NCBI GenBank assembly: GCA_027692465.1
Contig: JAQEYU010000005.1
Location: forward strand, 178,776-242,775
Source: Enterococcaceae bacterium OF42-14pH9A
GTDB lineage: Bacteria; Bacillota; Bacilli; Lactobacillales; Enterococcaceae
Reading direction: 5' to 3'
DNA length: 64,000 nt
Shown: piece by piece, positions 25,475 to 33,652 of the stretch
Position numbering within the stretch: position 1 is the first letter of the stretch
Layout of the letters: every line of letters begins with the position of its first letter
Notes under the pieces: generated by a model
The model's input: the letters and a program-made list of their open reading frames with translations, nothing else
What the model was told of the DNA's origin: nothing
The model's database searches: none
Translations under genes and position numbers: made by a program

Positions 25475-27282
25475 AAATGAAATCGAGAAATAGAGTATGG
25501 GGAATCATTGCATCCGTAATCATGGTCTTACCATTTTTACTGGGGCTTGGCGGGTTTGCTACAAAAGCTAGCGCCGCTGAATTAGCAGAAGGTAAAGCGA
25601 ATTTGATACTTCACAAAAAGAAGATGCTCACTGAATTAAATCCAACTATCCAAAACACTGGTGATGTAATGGAAGAGTTTGATCAATATCAAGGTCTGGG
25701 AGATGTTGAGTTTAAAGTATATGATGCTACAGAAGAATTCTATAAATTGCGCGCTGATGGAAATGCAGTTACAGACGCAGTGGCAGAAATTCAAAAATTA
25801 GATTCTACTGCTACTTTAAAGACATCTGGAAAAACAGATGCGGCAGGAGATCTAACTTTTACAGTTGATAAAAAGAGCGGCGATGATAAAGATGCAGTTT
25901 ATTTGATCGTTGAATCACCTAAAGATGGTGTGACCAAAGCAGCAAACATGGTTGTCACTTTCCCTGTCTATCAATTGAACGAAGATGGTAGTTATACTGA
26001 TAATGAATTAAGCGAAATTAATCTGTACCCTAAAAATGTTGTTTCAACTCCGGGTAGCTTAGAAGTTTCCAAAAAAGGAACGGCAAATGGTGAGAAATTG
26101 AATGGGGCACAATTTGTTATCAAGCGTACCGTAAGCAATGCGACTCAATACATTGCTTCATTTGACGAAAAGAGCGGATTGTATACTTGGACGGATAATA
26201 TTAACTCAGCAAAACGCTTTACAACTGAGGGTGAAGGGACATTTACAGTTCAAAATCTGGAAGTTGGCAGCTACACTTTGGTCGAAGTTCAAGCCCCAGA
26301 GAATGCTGGAATGATCACAGCTGAAACTGAGAAAGATTTTACAATTGTGGCAGATAAAACCGCGCCTGTAAAAATTGAAGTAAAAAATGATACGATTGTT
26401 GTCGATAAGTCCACAACTAAGCCAGATTTCGAAGTAGGCAAAGCAACAACCTTTACAATCAAATTCAAGATTCCAGAAGGATTCCAAGACATATTGGCCA
26501 ATGGAGACCGCCGCTACCCTGCACTAGAGCTGACCGATGAGCATGATGCAGCATTGACTTTGAAAGCGGATGGCAAGTTTACTATGACAGCCGGGGATAC
26601 ACCTTTTGATAAAGACACTGATTATAAGCTTGTAGAATCAGGAGATACGTTTACAGTTAAGTTGACAGATTCTGGCTTGGCAAAAGCACCTGCTGGAACA
26701 GAACTCGTCTTTACCTATGAAATGTACTTGAACGAAGATGCAGTTGCGGATGGTACATTTAATAATAAAGTGACAGTTGAAACAGGTGGTTTGACTACTG
26801 AAAAAGATATCAACGTTACTACTGGTGGTAAAAAGTTTGTAAAACAAGATAGTGATAGTAAAACAGCTTTGGTAGGCGCTGTGTTCAAAGTGTATAAAGA
26901 AGATGGGAAAGGCGGAAAGCTCTACCTTGTCGTCGATTCCAAGGCTGTCTCGTGGGAAAGTGATGATTCTAAAGGAACTGAATTCACTTCAAATAAAAAT
27001 GGGCTTCTTGAAGTAACCGGATTGGAATATGGCACTTATTACTTGGAAGAGGTCACCGCACCTGATGGTTACGTATTGCTGACGAAAGCGCAGCCCTTTG
27101 AAATTAGCAAAGGATCATACAATGGTGAGGGAGCAATCACTGATTCAGTAGTCAACAAACACAAAGGCACACTTCCTTCAACCGGTGGCATGGGAATCGT
27201 TGCTTTTGTAGCGGTTGGTATTGCAGCAATCGGCGGGGCATACCTGTACTTTGCTAAAGGTCGCCGTCATATCGAAGGCTGA
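25471..27282 (+). CDS. backbone (major) pilin, LPSTG-anchored
   Basis: The repeating shaft subunit, 603 aa. Start overlaps the previous stop (ATGA). Signal peptide about 1-34; the polymerisation motif is LYPKN with candidate lysine 188; domains D2-D3 with isopeptide-forming Cna-B folds; E-box YYLEEVTAPDGY near residue 525; sorting signal LPSTG at 568-572, membrane helix and RRH tail. The sortase would join the Thr of LPSTG to Lys188 of the next subunit. EbpC-like. Its AT-rich composition contrasts with the GC-richer minor pilin before it. Confidence 0.9.
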   Translation: MKMKSRNRVWGIIASVIMVLPFLLGLGGFATKASAAELAEGKANLILHKKKMLTELNPTIQNTGDVMEEFDQYQGLGDVEFKVYDATEEFYKLRADGNAVTDAVAEIQKLDSTATLKTSGKTDAAGDLTFTVDKKSGDDKDAVYLIVESPKDGVTKAANMVVTFPVYQLNEDGSYTDNELSEINLYPKNVVSTPGSLEVSKKGTANGEKLNGAQFVIKRTVSNATQYIASFDEKSGLYTWTDNINSAKRFTTEGEGTFTVQNLEVGSYTLVEVQAPENAGMITAETEKDFTIVADKTAPVKIEVKNDTIVVDKSTTKPDFEVGKATTFTIKFKIPEGFQDILANGDRRYPALELTDEHDAALTLKADGKFTMTAGDTPFDKDTDYKLVESGDTFTVKLTDSGLAKAPAGTELVFTYEMYLNEDAVADGTFNNKVTVETGGLTTEKDINVTTGGKKFVKQDSDSKTALVGAVFKVYKEDGKGGKLYLVVDSKAVSWESDDSKGTEFTSNKNGLLEVTGLEYGTYYLEEVTAPDGYVLLTKAQPFEISKGSYNGEGAITDSVVNKHKGTLPSTGGMGIVAFVAVGIAAIGGAYLYFAKGRRHIEG

Positions 27283-27367
27283 TCGATTACTTCACTGAGC
27301 AAGCTTAATAACACAATGTAAAGTTCGACTGTTGCAACTTTGAAGCAGTTGGATAAAGGAATGCATA

Positions 27368-27403
27368 GAGACGGTGGCACGCTTTTTCAGCTGCCGCCGT
27401 CTC
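27368..27403 (+). other. strong hairpin between backbone pilin and sortase genes
   Basis: GAGACGGTGGCA (27368-27379) pairs with TGCCGCCGTCTC (27392-27403) with one G-T type mismatch; the loop is T-rich but no T-run follows the stem. It may act as a processing or 3'-stabilising structure that lowers sortase expression relative to pilin. Confidence 0.6.
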
Positions 27404-27436
27404 CTGCTACATAGAATCAAAGAAAAGGTTGAGAAG

Positions 27437-28720
27437 ATGGGACGAAAAGAAAGCTCGAAGCACAAACCACCGCAAAATCTGCAAGATGAGGGCGGTAATG
27501 ATGCGTTAAACCAGACACGCAGTAGAAAAAAAGACAAAGCCCCCAAGCACACCAAACGATTGATCACCGATATTCTGATGATCGCCATCCTGGTGGTAGG
27601 GGTGATTGCCCTGCTGTATCCCTTTGTCAGTGACAAGGTCAACGAAATTTTGGATCAGCAGATCATTACCTACTATCAGAACAAGGCCAACAAAGAAAAT
27701 GAAGCAGCATTGGCAAAGGTCAAAGCTGAGCAGGAAGCCAAAAATAAAAAACTAGCCAAAGAAGGCAGCAGTCCCGGGGCTGATCCTTTTTCCGATGAAC
27801 GCAAGAAGGTTAAGGAGAAGCCGACGCCGGATTATTACCAGACTCACACGATCGGGATTATCCGTATTCCGAAGATCAATGTCAAGCTGCCGATTTTTGA
27901 TGAGACGACGGATTTGTTTTTGAGTAAGGGAACATCCCTTCTGGAGGGGACCTCGTATCCCACAGGGGGCAATGATACCCATAGTGTGATTTCCGGACAT
28001 CGGGGGTTACCGGAAGCTAAGCTGTTCACGGATCTGCCGGATCTTAAAGCGGGAGATCATTTCTACATCGAGATCAACGACGAGACCCATGCTTATGAGG
28101 TGGATCAGCTGAAGGTCATCGAGCCCACGGAGACAGAGGATCTTCATATCGAAGCCGGTAAGGATCTGGTGACGCTGCTGACCTGTACCCCCTATATGAT
28201 CAACTCTCACCGGCTGCTGGTGCGGGGGCATCGAATCCCTTATGTGCCGGCAATGAAAAAAGAACTCGCCAAGTCCGATAACCATCGCAAGCTGTACCAG
28301 ATTTTGATCCTCGGCGGGGCGATTGTGATCCTGCTGCTGTTGCTGTGGCTGTTTTCCCGCTGGTTGCGGGGTGTGCTGATCAAAGGCCGTCGTTATGAAA
28401 TGCTCTTTGCAATTCAGGACGAAGCCGGGCGTCCCCTTAGCGGCATGCAGTTTGCGCTATATTCCAAAAACGGCAAGATTCCGGTGCAGCGTGACGGCGA
28501 ACAGTTGGCGGCAGTGACAGACGCTGGCGGACGTTTCCTGATCCCGGATGTTCGCGGCAGCCACTATCTGGTGAAGGCTGCCAGCGACGACAAACTGATC
28601 TTCAAAGCGAAGGTCGCCAAACCAAAGGCTCAGCGCTTCACGCTGACGCCTGTCAAACAGAGCCCTGTCCGGTCGGTGAAAGCCGATCAGAGTCATTCCA
28701 TATTTATCATCTCCCATTGA
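27437..28720 (+). CDS. srtC: class C sortase with extra C-terminal pilin-like domain
   Basis: Membrane transpeptidase that polymerises the pilus. N-terminal helix about residues 40-62; lid motif DPF at 116-118, diagnostic of pilin sortases; catalytic His188 (SGHRG), Cys250 (LLTCTPY) and Arg263 (LVRGHR); second membrane helix about 288-310. Unusually the protein runs on for about 110 residues with a Cna-B/prealbumin-like pattern (MLFAIQDEAGRPLSGMQFAL, TDAGGRFLIPDV), giving 427 aa instead of roughly 280-300. By topology this added domain should be cytoplasmic. Start at 27437 chosen for AAAGGTTGAG upstream; the earlier GTG lies in a hairpin stem. Confidence 0.88.
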   Translation: MGRKESSKHKPPQNLQDEGGNDALNQTRSRKKDKAPKHTKRLITDILMIAILVVGVIALLYPFVSDKVNEILDQQIITYYQNKANKENEAALAKVKAEQEAKNKKLAKEGSSPGADPFSDERKKVKEKPTPDYYQTHTIGIIRIPKINVKLPIFDETTDLFLSKGTSLLEGTSYPTGGNDTHSVISGHRGLPEAKLFTDLPDLKAGDHFYIEINDETHAYEVDQLKVIEPTETEDLHIEAGKDLVTLLTCTPYMINSHRLLVRGHRIPYVPAMKKELAKSDNHRKLYQILILGGAIVILLLLLWLFSRWLRGVLIKGRRYEMLFAIQDEAGRPLSGMQFALYSKNGKIPVQRDGEQLAAVTDAGGRFLIPDVRGSHYLVKAASDDKLIFKAKVAKPKAQRFTLTPVKQSPVRSVKADQSHSIFIISH

Positions 28721-28759
28721 GTACTCGGCAGCCTCCTCCCTTTGGCGGCCGAATACCAG

Positions 28760-28787
28760 CCGCCGGAATTTTTTCGGCGGTTTTTTT
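28760..28787 (+). terminator. terminator of the pilus operon
   Basis: CCGCCG (28760-28765) pairs with CGGCGG (28775-28780), followed by seven T residues. Of the gene-free 28721-29140, the remainder is repeat copy 3 and a promoter. Confidence 0.85.
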
Positions 28788-28858
28788 GGTAACAGGAAAG
28801 CACTCAGTGGACGACCGGTGGCAAAGTGCAGCCATGACCTGAGGCTGACCGAAGATTA

Positions 28859-29019
28859 GGGGGGGGCCGAAAATGCAGTGGCCGCTATTCTGGTCCTTTT
28901 CACCATAATCCGCGTGCGTTGTAAATGCGCAACTTTACATCACATAAGCTGCGGCTTTACTCCTTGATTTCGTCAAATTCGCAAAAATCTGGATTCCTTT
29001 GGTGTTTTCAGACACGTCC
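28859..29019. repeat. MITE-like intergenic repeat, copy 3 (diverged)
   Basis: Same element as copies 1 and 2 over nearly its whole length, including CTTTACTCCTTGATTTCG and GCAAAAATCTGGATTCC. The left end has decayed to a G-run while the right end keeps TTTTCAGACACGTCC. It is flanked by TA on both sides (28857-28858 and 29020-29021), supporting TA target duplication. Confidence 0.75.
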
Positions 29020-29096
29020 TATTTTGTCTGCAGATTTTAAAAATTCTTGAATATTTCGGCTTGTGTTTGAAAAGCCGGGGGGCGGCTGATTGGGTA

Positions 29097-29105
29097 TGCT
29101 ATAAT
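29097..29105 (+). promoter_or_regulatory. extended -10 promoter of the DUF3267 gene
   Basis: TGC directly followed by TATAAT (29100-29105), 36 nt before the start codon. Confidence 0.5.
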
Positions 29106-29140
29106 AACAGCAATTCACTAAAGACAGGAATGAGTGTTTG

Positions 29141-29683
29141 ATGCTTTTTAAATCATATGAGTTGTTGGAAGGTTCAAAAACCGCCTTGCGCCTGAATTGG
29201 GGTGCACTGATCGTCTTCCTGCTTTTGCTGGTGGCGGCTTGGATCGTGACGGATCGGCTGCAGATGCCCATCAAGCATTTAGCATTTACTGCAGATTCAT
29301 TGTTGTTTTTCGGCGGGTATCTGGCCTCTGCTGCACTGCATGAAGGACTGCACGGGGCGTTTTTCAAGCTGTTCGCGCCTGAGCGTAAACTGCATAGTGG
29401 GGTCAAAAATGGCTTTGCCCACATCATCAGCCCCGGAAGTCGTTTTTCAAAGAGCCAGTTTATCTGGATCGCAGCGGCGCCGTTTGTCCTGTTGACGCTG
29501 CTGGGGGCTGTGATTATGGCATTCACCGGTGTTTATTTCTGGCTGGGCCTGCTGCTGATCACCCATGCGGCTTCTTGCGTCGGTGATTTTTATTGGATTT
29601 GGCGTGTGGGAGGGGCACCGAAAGACGTCAGGGTCGAAGCGACTGAGCAGGGAATCGCTCTTTATCTGCCGCAAGAGAAGTAG
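29141..29683 (+). CDS. DUF3267-type putative membrane zinc peptidase
   Basis: A 180-aa membrane protein with four predicted helices (about 20-40, 45-65, 100-125, 128-145). The zincin motif HEGLH lies in the second helix region (AALHEGLHGAFF), matching the DUF3267 family of putative zinc proteases, and a later FSKSQFIWIAAAPF block is also typical. Substrate and role unknown. Monocistronic-looking; rimM follows after 76 bp with a weak hairpin and T6 between them. Confidence 0.75.
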   Translation: MLFKSYELLEGSKTALRLNWGALIVFLLLLVAAWIVTDRLQMPIKHLAFTADSLLFFGGYLASAALHEGLHGAFFKLFAPERKLHSGVKNGFAHIISPGSRFSKSQFIWIAAAPFVLLTLLGAVIMAFTGVYFWLGLLLITHAASCVGDFYWIWRVGGAPKDVRVEATEQGIALYLPQEK

Positions 29684-29759
29684 CCAAGGGACGTACCGCG
29701 TGCTAAAATAAAACGGATCCGGTAAGACCCGGTTTTTTGAATCTAAGGAGGCGTCCATC

Positions 29760-30284
29760 GTGACCGAATATTTAAATGTAGGAAAAATCGTCAATACTCA
29801 TGGAATCCGTGGCGAAGTGCGGGTCATTTCCCAGACTGATTTTCCCGAAGAACGTTATCAAAAAGGGGCCAAACTGGTTTTGTTCCGTGAGGGCAAAGAA
29901 CCGTTGGAACTGACAGTAGCCGGCCATCGCAAGCACAAGAATTTCGATCTGTTGACCTTTGAAGGTTATCCCAATATCAATGATGTCGAGCCGCTGCGTG
30001 ACGGCATTTTAAAGGTTTCCATGGAGGATCTGTCCGAGCTTGAGGAAAACGAGTTTTATTACCATGAAATCATCGGCTTGACGGTAGTTGAAGCAGACGG
30101 CACGGTCATCGGCAAGATCAAGGAGATCCTGTCTCCGGGGGCCAATGACGTTTGGGTAGTGCAGCGCAAAGGACAAAAGGATGCCCTGATTCCTTATATT
30201 GAATCAGTAGTGAAGCACATCGACTTGGCAAACGAAGTCGTGACAGTAGAAATTCCGGAAGGGTTGTTGGACGATGCGGATTGA
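29760..30284 (+). CDS. rimM: ribosome maturation factor RimM
   Basis: Assists assembly of the 30S head by binding S19. 174 aa with an N-terminal RimM barrel ([16 protein letters not shown], about 7-22) and a C-terminal PRC domain ([10 protein letters not shown], about 98-170). GTG start with TAAGGAGGCG upstream. Overlaps trmD by 11 bp, the standard arrangement. Chromosomal housekeeping gene, GC-rich like its neighbours. Confidence 0.95.
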   Translation: MTEYLNVGKIVNTHGIRGEVRVISQTDFPEERYQKGAKLVLFREGKEPLELTVAGHRKHKNFDLLTFEGYPNINDVEPLRDGILKVSMEDLSELEENEFYYHEIIGLTVVEADGTVIGKIKEILSPGANDVWVVQRKGQKDALIPYIESVVKHIDLANEVVTVEIPEGLLDDAD

Positions 30285-31032
30285 TGTATTGACGCTGTTC
30301 CCGCGGATGTTTGAAGGGCCGATGGGAGAATCTATCATCGGCAAAGCCCGGGACAAAGACTTGCTGGAGATCAATGTCTCTAATTTTCGGGATTTTTCCG
30401 ACAACAAACACCATACCGTTGATGATTATCCATATGGCGGCGGTGCCGGGATGCTTTTGAAGGTGCAGCCCATCTATGACAACATCAAAGCCATCGAATC
30501 CGAGACTCCCGAGACGAAAAAGCGAGTAATTTTGTTGGATCCTGCCGGTCGTAAATTCGACCAGAAAAAGGCCGAAGAGTTTTCCAAAGAGGAGCATCTA
30601 GTGTTTATTTGCGGCCATTATGAAGGATATGATGAACGGATCCGAACCCTGGTGACAGATGAAGTCTCTTTGGGGGATTATGTTTTGACCGGCGGCGAAT
30701 TGGGGGCGATGGTCATGATTGATGCCACTGTCCGCTTATTACCGGAAGTGCTGGGCAATGAAACCTCGGCGCAAACCGATTCTCATTCTACCGGACTGCT
30801 GGAACATCCCCAATATACCCGCCCGGCAGATTTCAAAGGAATGGCGGTGCCGGAAGTTCTGTTAAACGGCAACCACAAGCTGATCGAAGCGTGGCGGCTG
30901 AAAGAATCACTGCGCCGAACCTATACCAGACGACCGGATATGCTGGCTAAATTTCCGCTGACTCCGGCAATGGCGAAGCTCCTGGATGAAGTCAAAAAAG
31001 AACTCGCTGAGCCGGAAGTCCAAGAAAAATAG
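30274..31032 (+). CDS. trmD: tRNA (guanine-N1)-methyltransferase TrmD
   Basis: Methylates G37 of tRNAs using S-adenosylmethionine, preventing frameshifting. 252 aa; the trefoil-knot SAM site is visible as [12 protein letters not shown] and [11 protein letters not shown], with the conserved [15 protein letters not shown] near residue 46 and the C-terminal helical domain. Starts inside rimM (11-bp overlap). Followed by terminator hairpins. Confidence 0.96.
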   Translation: MRIDVLTLFPRMFEGPMGESIIGKARDKDLLEINVSNFRDFSDNKHHTVDDYPYGGGAGMLLKVQPIYDNIKAIESETPETKKRVILLDPAGRKFDQKKAEEFSKEEHLVFICGHYEGYDERIRTLVTDEVSLGDYVLTGGELGAMVMIDATVRLLPEVLGNETSAQTDSHSTGLLEHPQYTRPADFKGMAVPEVLLNGNHKLIEAWRLKESLRRTYTRRPDMLAKFPLTPAMAKLLDEVKKELAEPEVQEK

Positions 31033-31042
31033 AACCTGCCTA

Positions 31043-31080
31043 AAAATGCCGGCCCTAGCTGTTTAGGTCCGGGGCATTTT
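31043..31080 (+). terminator. terminator hairpin after trmD
   Basis: AAAATGCCGG-CCTA pairs with TAGG-CCGGGGCATTTT. A second stem, GGCATTTTC (31090-31098) with GAAAATGCC (about 31112-31120), follows at once, so the ends of the two hairpins share AAAATGCC-type arms and could form alternative pairings. Confidence 0.65.
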
Positions 31081-31218
31081 AGGTCCGAGGCATTTTCGGT
31101 GACGCTGCGCAGAAAATGCCGCCTTATTTCTCACATAAACTGCACGATACTCCTGGCAAGGATTTCAGTGGGTACTCTCAAATTCTGAGTCCCCTCCGCG
31201 TTTTCCGATATTTCTAAA

Positions 31219-31284
31219 AAAAGACATCTTGAACACCTGCAGCCGGTCCGTAGACCTGCATTGCGGTGTTCAAGATGTCTTTTA
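31219..31284. terminator. bidirectional terminator after the GNAT gene
   Basis: AAAAGACATCTTGAACACC (31219-31237) pairs perfectly with its complement at 31265-31283, overlapping the GNAT stop codon. A/T runs on both ends allow function in both directions. Confidence 0.8.
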
Positions 31285-31788
31285 GTTTGCTTCCGGATTT
31301 GCTTCATCGATATAATAGGCCATCGTGTATTCATCGATCCAACGACCGTCGATCCAAAACTCTTTTTTCAAAAAGCCTTCCTCCACGAAACCGAGTTTTT
31401 CATAGAAGAGCCGGGCACCAGGATTGCTTGCAAAAACTTCCAAAGAGATTTTGCCGATATTTTCTGCGGGTGCCCGGCGGATCAATTCTTCCATTAATTT
31501 ACGGCCGATACCTTGACCTTGTACGTGGGGAGCGATGCTGATCCCCAGTTCCCACTGGCGGCTGTGTCCGGGCAAGGGAGAGGGATGGTGATAACTGACA
31601 GAGCCTAGCACTTCACCGGTAGTTTCGTCTTTAGCAATCAGCAGCTGTTGTCGCCAAAGACCTTCTGCATAGCGGTCGAAATCTTCATATTGAAAAAGCG
31701 CCGGTGTATTGTCACTATTCCAAACAGCCTTGTCGATTGCCCAAAATTGAGGAATGTCTTCTTGCAACAGCTTGTCGGTAATAATCAT
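31282..31788 (-). CDS. GNAT acetyltransferase, phosphinothricin/spermidine-like
   Basis: A 168-aa GNAT enzyme with the acetyl-CoA loop VQGQGIGRKLMEEL (about 88-101), then NPGARLFYEKLGFVEEG and a closing WIDEYTMAYYI. The ATG at 31788 is chosen since AAGGAG lies 8 nt upstream; the GTG at 31797 would abut that site. It is convergent with trmD and divergent from rplS. Substrate unknown. Confidence 0.75.
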   Translation of the reverse strand: MIITDKLLQEDIPQFWAIDKAVWNSDNTPALFQYEDFDRYAEGLWRQQLLIAKDETTGEVLGSVSYHHPSPLPGHSRQWELGISIAPHVQGQGIGRKLMEELIRRAPAENIGKISLEVFASNPGARLFYEKLGFVEEGFLKKEFWIDGRWIDEYTMAYYIDEANPEAN

Positions 31789-32063
31789 GAGAGTCACTCC
31801 TTGTAGGGGATTTTCTTTAGTTTAGCAGAAAAGTTGTTTGCGCGAAAATACCAGGCTGCAATCTGGTGAAAGCTTGGCAAAAGATTCCGGTTTTTAGTGT
31901 TTATCAAATAATACAGGTGACCGCTTCTTTGCGCTTGTTTATCGTAACCTGGAGCCTGAATGTGTGTCTGATCACTCCGTTGCTTTGTTTTGTCTCGGCC
32001 TTCCAACAGAAATTCATCAGAAAAATAAATTGCTGTCCTTTCGGGTTATACTCGGTGATTTGC

Positions 32064-32158
32064 TGTTAAAATTCCTTTACAGCAGCCTTCCCATGTGGTA
32101 ACATATTTTGGTGAGCGCACTGCTCAACAATTACGATATTCCGCTGGGGTGTGTTACC
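32064..32158 (+). promoter_or_regulatory. rplS promoter and candidate L19 leader
   Basis: TGT-TAAAAT (32064-32072) is an extended -10 box. Downstream, GGTAACA (32097-32103) pairs with TGTTACC (32152-32158), enclosing a GAGC/GCTC hairpin at 32113-32125. Many Firmicutes carry an L19 leader in this place through which the ribosomal protein controls its own synthesis; assignment is by position and pairing only. The rest of 31798-32190 shows no gene. Confidence 0.45.
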
Positions 32159-32190
32159 CTAAGAATGTTTGGAAATTAGGAGAATGCAAA

Positions 32191-32538
32191 ATGAACCCAT
32201 TGATTCAAGAACTGACTCAAGAACAATTACGCTCTGACATCCCGGCTTTCCGCCCAGGGGACACTGTACGTGTTCACGCAAAGGTTGTCGAAGGAACTCG
32301 TGAACGTATCCAGTTGTTTGAAGGTGTTGTCATCAAACGCCGCGGCGCTGGTATCAGCGAAACTTACACTGTTCGTAAAATCTCTAACGGTGTCGGTGTT
32401 GAACGTACTTTCCCATTGCACACACCACGTGTTGCAAAAATCGAAGTCGTACGTTACGGTAAAGTTCGTCGTGCGAAACTGTACTACCTGCGCGCATTGC
32501 ACGGCAAGGCAGCTCGTATCAAAGAAATTAGAAGATAA
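32191..32538 (+). CDS. rplS: 50S ribosomal protein L19
   Basis: Large-subunit protein at the 30S-50S interface, 115 aa, with family blocks [35 protein letters not shown] and [11 protein letters not shown], ending [16 protein letters not shown]. The ATG at 32191 follows TTAGGAGAA. Last gene before the conjugative element; the coding sequence is intact, so insertion spared it. Confidence 0.97.
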   Translation: MNPLIQELTQEQLRSDIPAFRPGDTVRVHAKVVEGTRERIQLFEGVVIKRRGAGISETYTVRKISNGVGVERTFPLHTPRVAKIEVVRYGKVRRAKLYYLRALHGKAARIKEIRR

Positions 32539-32573
32539 ACACGGAAAACTTCCTTGGAAATCTGAAATTTGTG

Positions 32574-32602
32574 AAAAGTCCTTGTATATCAAGGGCTTTT
32601 TC
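32574..32602 (+). terminator. terminator of rplS
   Basis: AAAAGTCCTTG pairs with CAAGGGCTTTT around TATAT and runs into T-rich sequence. The switch to AT-rich DNA follows directly. Confidence 0.8.
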
Positions 32603-32804
32603 TTTTTTCTCTATCACAGTTTTATGCCATTTTTGGCTGTTTTGGACCATTTTTCACTCATATTCCCCTAAAATGTCCTAGATTGTCCGATATTGACTAA
32701 CAGTGTCGTCAAAATAGGGCAAAATTTAGTAGTCAGTCTGACTGCAAATTTAATACGAAAAATACCAAAACATTTACCGAATTTAGCAACTTTTGAACCC
32801 GAGT

Positions 32805-32866
32805 TACTAAAAAGGTTGACTTTTTTTAAAAAAGACAAAACATGTACTTTTCTACTAAAAAGTTGA
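32805..32866 (+). repeat. direct repeat near the element's left end
   Basis: TACTAAAAAGGTTGA (32805-) and TACTAAAAAGTTGA (32853-) lie 48 bp apart. Short repeats at an ICE end can be integrase arm-type sites; this is a suggestion from position. The gene-free 32603-32908 also has a small palindrome AGTCAGTCTGACT (about 32731) but no gene. Confidence 0.3.
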
Positions 32867-32908
32867 TGTGATAGGTTTCTATCTAAATAATTCTTAGGAG
32901 TTTTTATC

Positions 32909-33571
32909 GTGAAGCAAGATGATGGACGAATCGTATGGAAAAATTTGAGTGACCTCAAGCTAATTTTGCTAATCAATCAATTCATCGAAAAACACGGAAT
33001 AAAATCTAGTCGTCAGTACCAGAAAAAATTATCAGAGAATCCAAATTCTGCACCAAGTATGTGGTTTATCAATCAAAAATATGGATCATGGGAAAATTTA
33101 TTGGTTAGTGTTGGTCTGGAGAATACAGAATATGGGAAATGGTCAAAAATATCAGAAAAAAAATTATTGGAAATAGTAGAGTCCTTTATTGTGGCTGAGA
33201 AAATAACTTCTCAGCGTAAATATGAACAAAAATCAGTGGGAAAAGATGTTCCTTCATTAAGTACATTGAAAAAGAGGCTTGGAGATGTAAAACCTCTATT
33301 CAGAAAGAAAATAGAGAAACCTTCACTTACTGATTTTGAACTGATGCTTGAACTAAGAAATGAAATAATCCGACTAAAATTACAGGATGATTTATCAATG
33401 ACAAAATTTCGGAAACTTGTCCAATCCTCGAAACTTCCGTCAGTTGATACAATTATGAAAAGAACAAATAAAAATTGGGAGGAATTGATGGCAGAAATAG
33501 GATTTGATTATCGAAGAATCAAAATCTATAAACAAAGAAATAACTTATCTCAAATAAAGAAAACTAAATAG
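32909..33571 (+). CDS. protein with three HNH-endonuclease-associated-type repeats, unknown role
   Basis: A 220-aa basic protein starting with GTG after TTAGGAG. Three degenerate units of about 55-65 residues share a helix, a basic SxxxY/F segment and a WENLL-Gly ending (SWENLLVSVGL, a weaker DVKPLF, NWEELMAEIGF). This resembles the DNA-binding repeats found beside HNH homing endonucleases, but no nuclease motif is visible. A DNA-binding or regulatory role at the element's left end is inferred. It has its own terminator. Confidence 0.55.
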   Translation: MKQDDGRIVWKNLSDLKLILLINQFIEKHGIKSSRQYQKKLSENPNSAPSMWFINQKYGSWENLLVSVGLENTEYGKWSKISEKKLLEIVESFIVAEKITSQRKYEQKSVGKDVPSLSTLKKRLGDVKPLFRKKIEKPSLTDFELMLELRNEIIRLKLQDDLSMTKFRKLVQSSKLPSVDTIMKRTNKNWEELMAEIGFDYRRIKIYKQRNNLSQIKKTK

Positions 33572-33586
33572 TAATACGAGAGATTA

Positions 33587-33621
33587 GACGTTCAAAACTA
33601 AAAATTTGAACGTCTTTTTTT
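33587..33621 (+). terminator. terminator after the repeat protein gene
   Basis: GACGTTCAAA pairs with TTTGAACGTC, followed by seven T residues. Confidence 0.85.
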
Positions 33622-33652
33622 ATTTCTTAAAAACGAAAGGAGATTTTATTTT

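Noticed and set aside
29719..29738. Terminator between the DUF3267 gene and rimM
   Set aside because: A CCGG stem with T6 is present, but only 4-5 bp pair, too weak to list as a feature.
31081..31210. Possible fourth copy of the dispersed repeat
   Set aside because: Only short fragments (ACATAA.CTGC, ACTCCT, GATTTC) resemble it and the ends are absent; this stretch is better explained by hairpins after trmD.
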